In this document: positions 32,471 through 34,839 of the stretch, one piece after another | Numbering within the stretch: the stretch's first letter is position 1 | Layout of the letters: each line of letters opens with the position of its first letter | Assembly: GCA_026992635.1 (NCBI GenBank) | Contig: JALWYU010000101.1 | Coordinates: forward strand, 1-34,839 | Direction: 5' to 3' | Length of the DNA: 34,839 nucleotides | Origin: Bacteroidota bacterium | Lineage (GTDB): Bacteria; Bacteroidota; Bacteroidia; JAADEI01 | Made by a program: the position numbers and the translations under genes | The notes under the pieces: generated by a model | Database searches by the model: none | What the model was told of the DNA's origin: nothing | The model's input: the letters and a program-made list of their open reading frames with translations, nothing else

Positions 32471-32479
32471 TAAAGTACA
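32471..32479 (-). promoter_or_regulatory. candidate promoter box for the lipoprotein-bactofilin operon
   Basis: The minus strand reads TGTACTTTA about 50 bases before the lipoprotein ATG. It matches the boxes before the TonB receptor and RND genes in sequence and distance. It lies within 10 bases of the divergent peroxiredoxin box. Confidence 0.3.
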
Positions 32480-32518
32480 GCATTTGGTGGAAACGGTTTT
32501 CTGGTAAATCAGTGTGTC

Positions 32519-33025
32519 ATGTCGGGATTGTCGTTGTTGTCGGTGGGGATGCGTGCGCCAGATTTTGCTTTGCCTGATCAAAATGAAGAGGAGGTTCGTT
32601 TGTCGGACGTGTTGCGAGATAAGCACGTGGTACTTTACTTTTACCCGAAGGATCATACGCCGGGTTGTACTGCGGAGGCGGAGGGTTTCCGCGATCTTTA
32701 CCCGGAATTTCAGAAGCTGGGTGTGGAGGTTTTGGGTGTGAGTACGGATTCGGTTCGGTCGCATCGTCGGTTTGCAGAGAAGCTGGGTTTGCCGTTTCGG
32801 ATTTTGTCGGACAGCAAGAAGGAGGTGGTTCGCAAGTACGGGGTTTATGGTGAGAAGAAGCGGTTTGGGAAGGTGTCGTGGGGCACGTACCGGATTACGT
32901 ATGTGATTGGGCGGGATGGTTTGATCAAGCAGGTGTTCAGTAATGTGAATGCGAGGACGCATCCTGAGGAGGTGCTTGCGTGGGTTCGTGCGCATCTGTC
33001 GGGTTCGGAAAATGCGGAGCGCTAA
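32519..33025 (+). CDS. bcp: thiol peroxidase, BCP/PrxQ-type peroxiredoxin
   Basis: The 168-residue enzyme reduces hydrogen peroxide and alkyl peroxides using thiols. The active site is DHTPGCTAEAEGFRD with peroxidatic C50. At position 55, where E. coli BCP has its resolving cysteine, there is Glu, so this is a variant without the usual C-x4-C pair. It may form disulfides with a partner or act as a 1-Cys enzyme. Other conserved parts are VVLYFYPKD and VLGVSTDSVRSHRRFAEKL. It is divergent from the lipoprotein gene. Its last 89 bases overlap the convergent UPF0014 gene, and there its own C-terminal helix is the conserved partner. Confidence 0.95.
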   Translation: MSGLSLLSVGMRAPDFALPDQNEEEVRLSDVLRDKHVVLYFYPKDHTPGCTAEAEGFRDLYPEFQKLGVEVLGVSTDSVRSHRRFAEKLGLPFRILSDSKKEVVRKYGVYGEKKRFGKVSWGTYRITYVIGRDGLIKQVFSNVNARTHPEEVLAWVRAHLSGSENAER

Positions 33026-33731
33026 GTAGAAAAAAGAGGGTGCATGACCAGATGATGGAAGTGAGAGCCAGGATCATGATGACGATCTGGTACTGGGCGG
33101 CGGTGAGTGGGGGTGTTCCGGCGAGGACCTGTCCGGTAAATACGCCGGGGATAGAGACGAGTCCTACGGCGAGGAACTGGTTGGTGAGCGGGATCAGGGC
33201 AGTGCGGAGTGCCTGGTTGCGTGCCTGGTTGAGGGAGGTATGTGGCGTTTGGAGTTCGCGGAGGAGTCGTTCGGCGAAGAGGCTCAAGCCATTCATTGCC
33301 TGAGAAAAACTCATGCCTGCTAAGGGGATGAGGACGGGCAGGTGGTACCAGGGTTTAATAGCGAGGATCAGCTGTGTGGTGAGGAGGGTTGCGGTGCCTG
33401 CGCCGAGAGCAATGCTCAGGATGCTGATGGGGAGGAGCTGGATTCGGAGGTGTGCGATCGGTCGGAGTGCGATCCACCCGGCAAATGCGACCATTGCAAT
33501 AAGAATAGCGAGTGCGGCGGGGTGGTCGGTCTGGAAAAGGAGGCGGAGTGCATAGCCCAGGATCAGGAGCTGGAGAATCATGCGCAGGAGAGGTATGCCC
33601 AGGGTGTAAAGATCGCCGAGCCATCGCCACAGCAAAATTCCCGAAGGGATAATCATGACCAGCAAGAAGAGGAGGTTCTCCGTGGGAAAAGTCAAGATAG
33701 ACAGTAGCAGGGGTGCTGGGATTGGGTGCAT
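32937..33731 (-). CDS. UPF0014 family ABC transporter permease (FetB/YbbM-like)
   Basis: A 264-residue membrane protein with about seven helices. The UPF0014 pattern is clear in GDLYTLGIPLLRMILQLLILGYALRLLF, in the central block IPLAGMSFSQAMNGLSLFAERLLREL and in TALIPLTNQFLAVGLVSIPGVFTGQVLAGTPPLTAAQYQIVIM. In E. coli FetB pairs with the ATPase FetA in iron export and oxidative stress resistance. No ATPase partner lies within the window. The last ~28 residues (SAPHFPNPTDAHEPTQAPP onward) are antisense to the peroxiredoxin C-terminus and look non-conserved. The gene points toward bcp and away from thiL. Confidence 0.9.
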   Translation of the reverse strand: MHPIPAPLLLSILTFPTENLLFLLVMIIPSGILLWRWLGDLYTLGIPLLRMILQLLILGYALRLLFQTDHPAALAILIAMVAFAGWIALRPIAHLRIQLLPISILSIALGAGTATLLTTQLILAIKPWYHLPVLIPLAGMSFSQAMNGLSLFAERLLRELQTPHTSLNQARNQALRTALIPLTNQFLAVGLVSIPGVFTGQVLAGTPPLTAAQYQIVIMILALTSIIWSCTLFFLLSAPHFPNPTDAHEPTQAPPQDASSHSHY

Positions 33732-33803
33732 GGCGTGTTTGTTTTTCGGGGTGCAAAGAGGCTGGTTGTCAGAAAAGTTCCCGGGGTAAGGGGTGGAACT
33801 GCC

Positions 33804-34839
33804 ATGTCGTCTCTGCGGGAAATTGGAGAATTTGGGTTGATCCGCAAGATTCAGGAGTGGCTATCCGGGAGTAAGTCTGAAGACGTTGTGCAGGGCATAG
33901 GAGATGATGCGGCAGTAGTAGTTACCGGGAAAGAAGCAAAAGAAGCATGGGTGATCTCCGTGGATGCATTTATGGAACGCGTTCACTTTGACTTACTCTA
34001 CACGCCTATGCGTGCCTTAGGGTACAAGGTGGTGATGGCAACGGCTTCCGATATTTGCGCCATGAACGTCTTTCCGCGGTTTTTTCTACTGACGCTGGCA
34101 GTAGATAATCGGCTGGATGACGTGGGACTCATAGAAGACTTCTATCAGGGGATTCGCGAAGCCTGCGAGACACTGAATATGGTCGTCATTGGCGGAGATA
34201 CCACCACGTCAGTACGGGGTGTAGCGATTCAGGGAGTGGCAATCGGCGTTGGGCAACAAGAAGAAATTGTCTATCGGAAAGGGGCACGTCCTGGCGACAT
34301 GATTTGCGTGACAGGCGATCTGGGCGCCGCCTACTTGGGATTGCAGCTCTTAGAACGGGAACGCAAGATCTTCATGGAAAATCCCCGTGCGCGCCTCCAG
34401 ATAGAAGAGCGCTACGCTTATTTATACCGCCGGTTGCTGAAGCCCCGTGCCCGAACGGACGTGCTCCAGATTTTGCGTGGTCTTGGTATTCGTCCCACTG
34501 CCATGATAGACATTTCCGACGGGCTTGCGTCGGATTTGCTCCACCTGTGCAGCCAATCCCAAGTAGGCTGCGTGATCTACGAACGGGCACTACCCATGGA
34601 CGAGACTGCCCGACGCGTAGCCATTGAATTCCACTTAGACCCCACGACGGCAATGCTCAGTGGTGGCGAGGACTATGAGCTGCTGTTTACGGTTTGTCCG
34701 GAAGACGCCAGAAAGCTGGAAGGTCACCCGGACGTTACGATCATCGGAGAAATCGTGGAAGAAGAGAAAGGGCGGGTGTTGGTGAGTCGTGGTGGAAAGA
34801 GATATGCGTTGCGGGCGCAGGGATGGGATGCGATAGGGG
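33804..34839 (+). CDS. thiL: thiamine-monophosphate kinase, 3' end cut off by the window
   Basis: An open frame from ATG 33804 runs to the window end without a stop (345 codons), so the gene is only just incomplete. ThiL phosphorylates thiamine phosphate to thiamine pyrophosphate. The features are GIGDDAAVV near residue 35 (Mg/ATP acidic loop), ISVDAFMERVHFDLLYTP, MATASDICAMN, VIGGDTTTS, GDMICVTGDLGAAYLGLQLL, MIDISDGLASDLLHL and SGGEDYELLFTV. All match the PurM/AIR-synthase-like kinase family. No frameshift is seen. Its base composition is balanced, unlike the strongly G+T-rich stretch before it. AAGGGGTGG lies upstream of the ATG. The missing part is probably only a few residues. Confidence 0.93.
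   Translation, partial: MSSLREIGEFGLIRKIQEWLSGSKSEDVVQGIGDDAAVVVTGKEAKEAWVISVDAFMERVHFDLLYTPMRALGYKVVMATASDICAMNVFPRFFLLTLAVDNRLDDVGLIEDFYQGIREACETLNMVVIGGDTTTSVRGVAIQGVAIGVGQQEEIVYRKGARPGDMICVTGDLGAAYLGLQLLERERKIFMENPRARLQIEERYAYLYRRLLKPRARTDVLQILRGLGIRPTAMIDISDGLASDLLHLCSQSQVGCVIYERALPMDETARRVAIEFHLDPTTAMLSGGEDYELLFTVCPEDARKLEGHPDVTIIGEIVEEEKGRVLVSRGGKRYALRAQGWDAIG

Overview
The window looks like a chromosomal piece of a Bacteroidota (or closely allied Chlorobi-group) bacterium. The signs are three secreted proteins with type IX secretion (T9SS)-style C-termini, DUF2851 and DUF177 proteins, a short RpoD-like sigma factor starting with the W/RQLKIT motif typical of that phylum, a fused FtcD, and start codons that mostly lack a Shine-Dalgarno sequence. 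Nothing resembles a phage, plasmid, insertion sequence, CRISPR array, rRNA or tRNA. Coding density is very high, there is no gene-free stretch above 300 bases, and three of the four convergent gene junctions overlap.

Region 1 (1-6197, minus strand) reads from serS into an ExbB-type proton channel, a class II glutamine amidotransferase, ExbD, an M23 peptidase and a secreted protein of unknown function. The amidotransferase sits between the two halves of the ExbB/ExbD energiser. Region 2 (6393-12756) has a short plus-strand pair (a T9SS cargo and a small Bacteroidota-type hypothetical). It then has a minus-strand run from a TonB-dependent receptor through folE and DUF177 to DUF2851. Region 3 (12988-21202, plus strand) carries the sigma factor, an RND/MMPL exporter, a tight ftcD-Rieske-MerR group and a large T9SS cargo ending at a strong hairpin.

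Region 4 (21273-28920, minus strand) is dnaX, an M16 peptidase, a membrane-anchored PASTA protein, a T9SS cargo and a DCC-family thiol protein, closely packed. dnaX carries two A8 tracts near its 3' end and has a short C-terminus. Region 5 (28972-34839) holds a 25-codon ORF with an unusually good ribosome binding site, a cytochrome c lipoprotein, rimO, an atpZ/atpI-like pair behind a bactofilin and a small lipoprotein, a BCP peroxiredoxin, a UPF0014 permease and thiL running off the end.

From about 12.7 kb to about 33 kb the plus strand is strongly G+T rich whichever strand is coding. The genes at 7-9 kb and thiL at the right end do not share this. The skew shapes the proteins: plus-strand genes are rich in V, G, W and R, minus-strand genes in T, P, Q, H and N. 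I did not find a clear new defence or mobile system. The best candidates for something undescribed are the ExbB-amidotransferase-ExbD-M23 module, the dnaX A8 tracts, the ftcD-Rieske-MerR group and the bactofilin-AtpZ-AtpI group lacking the rest of the ATP synthase.
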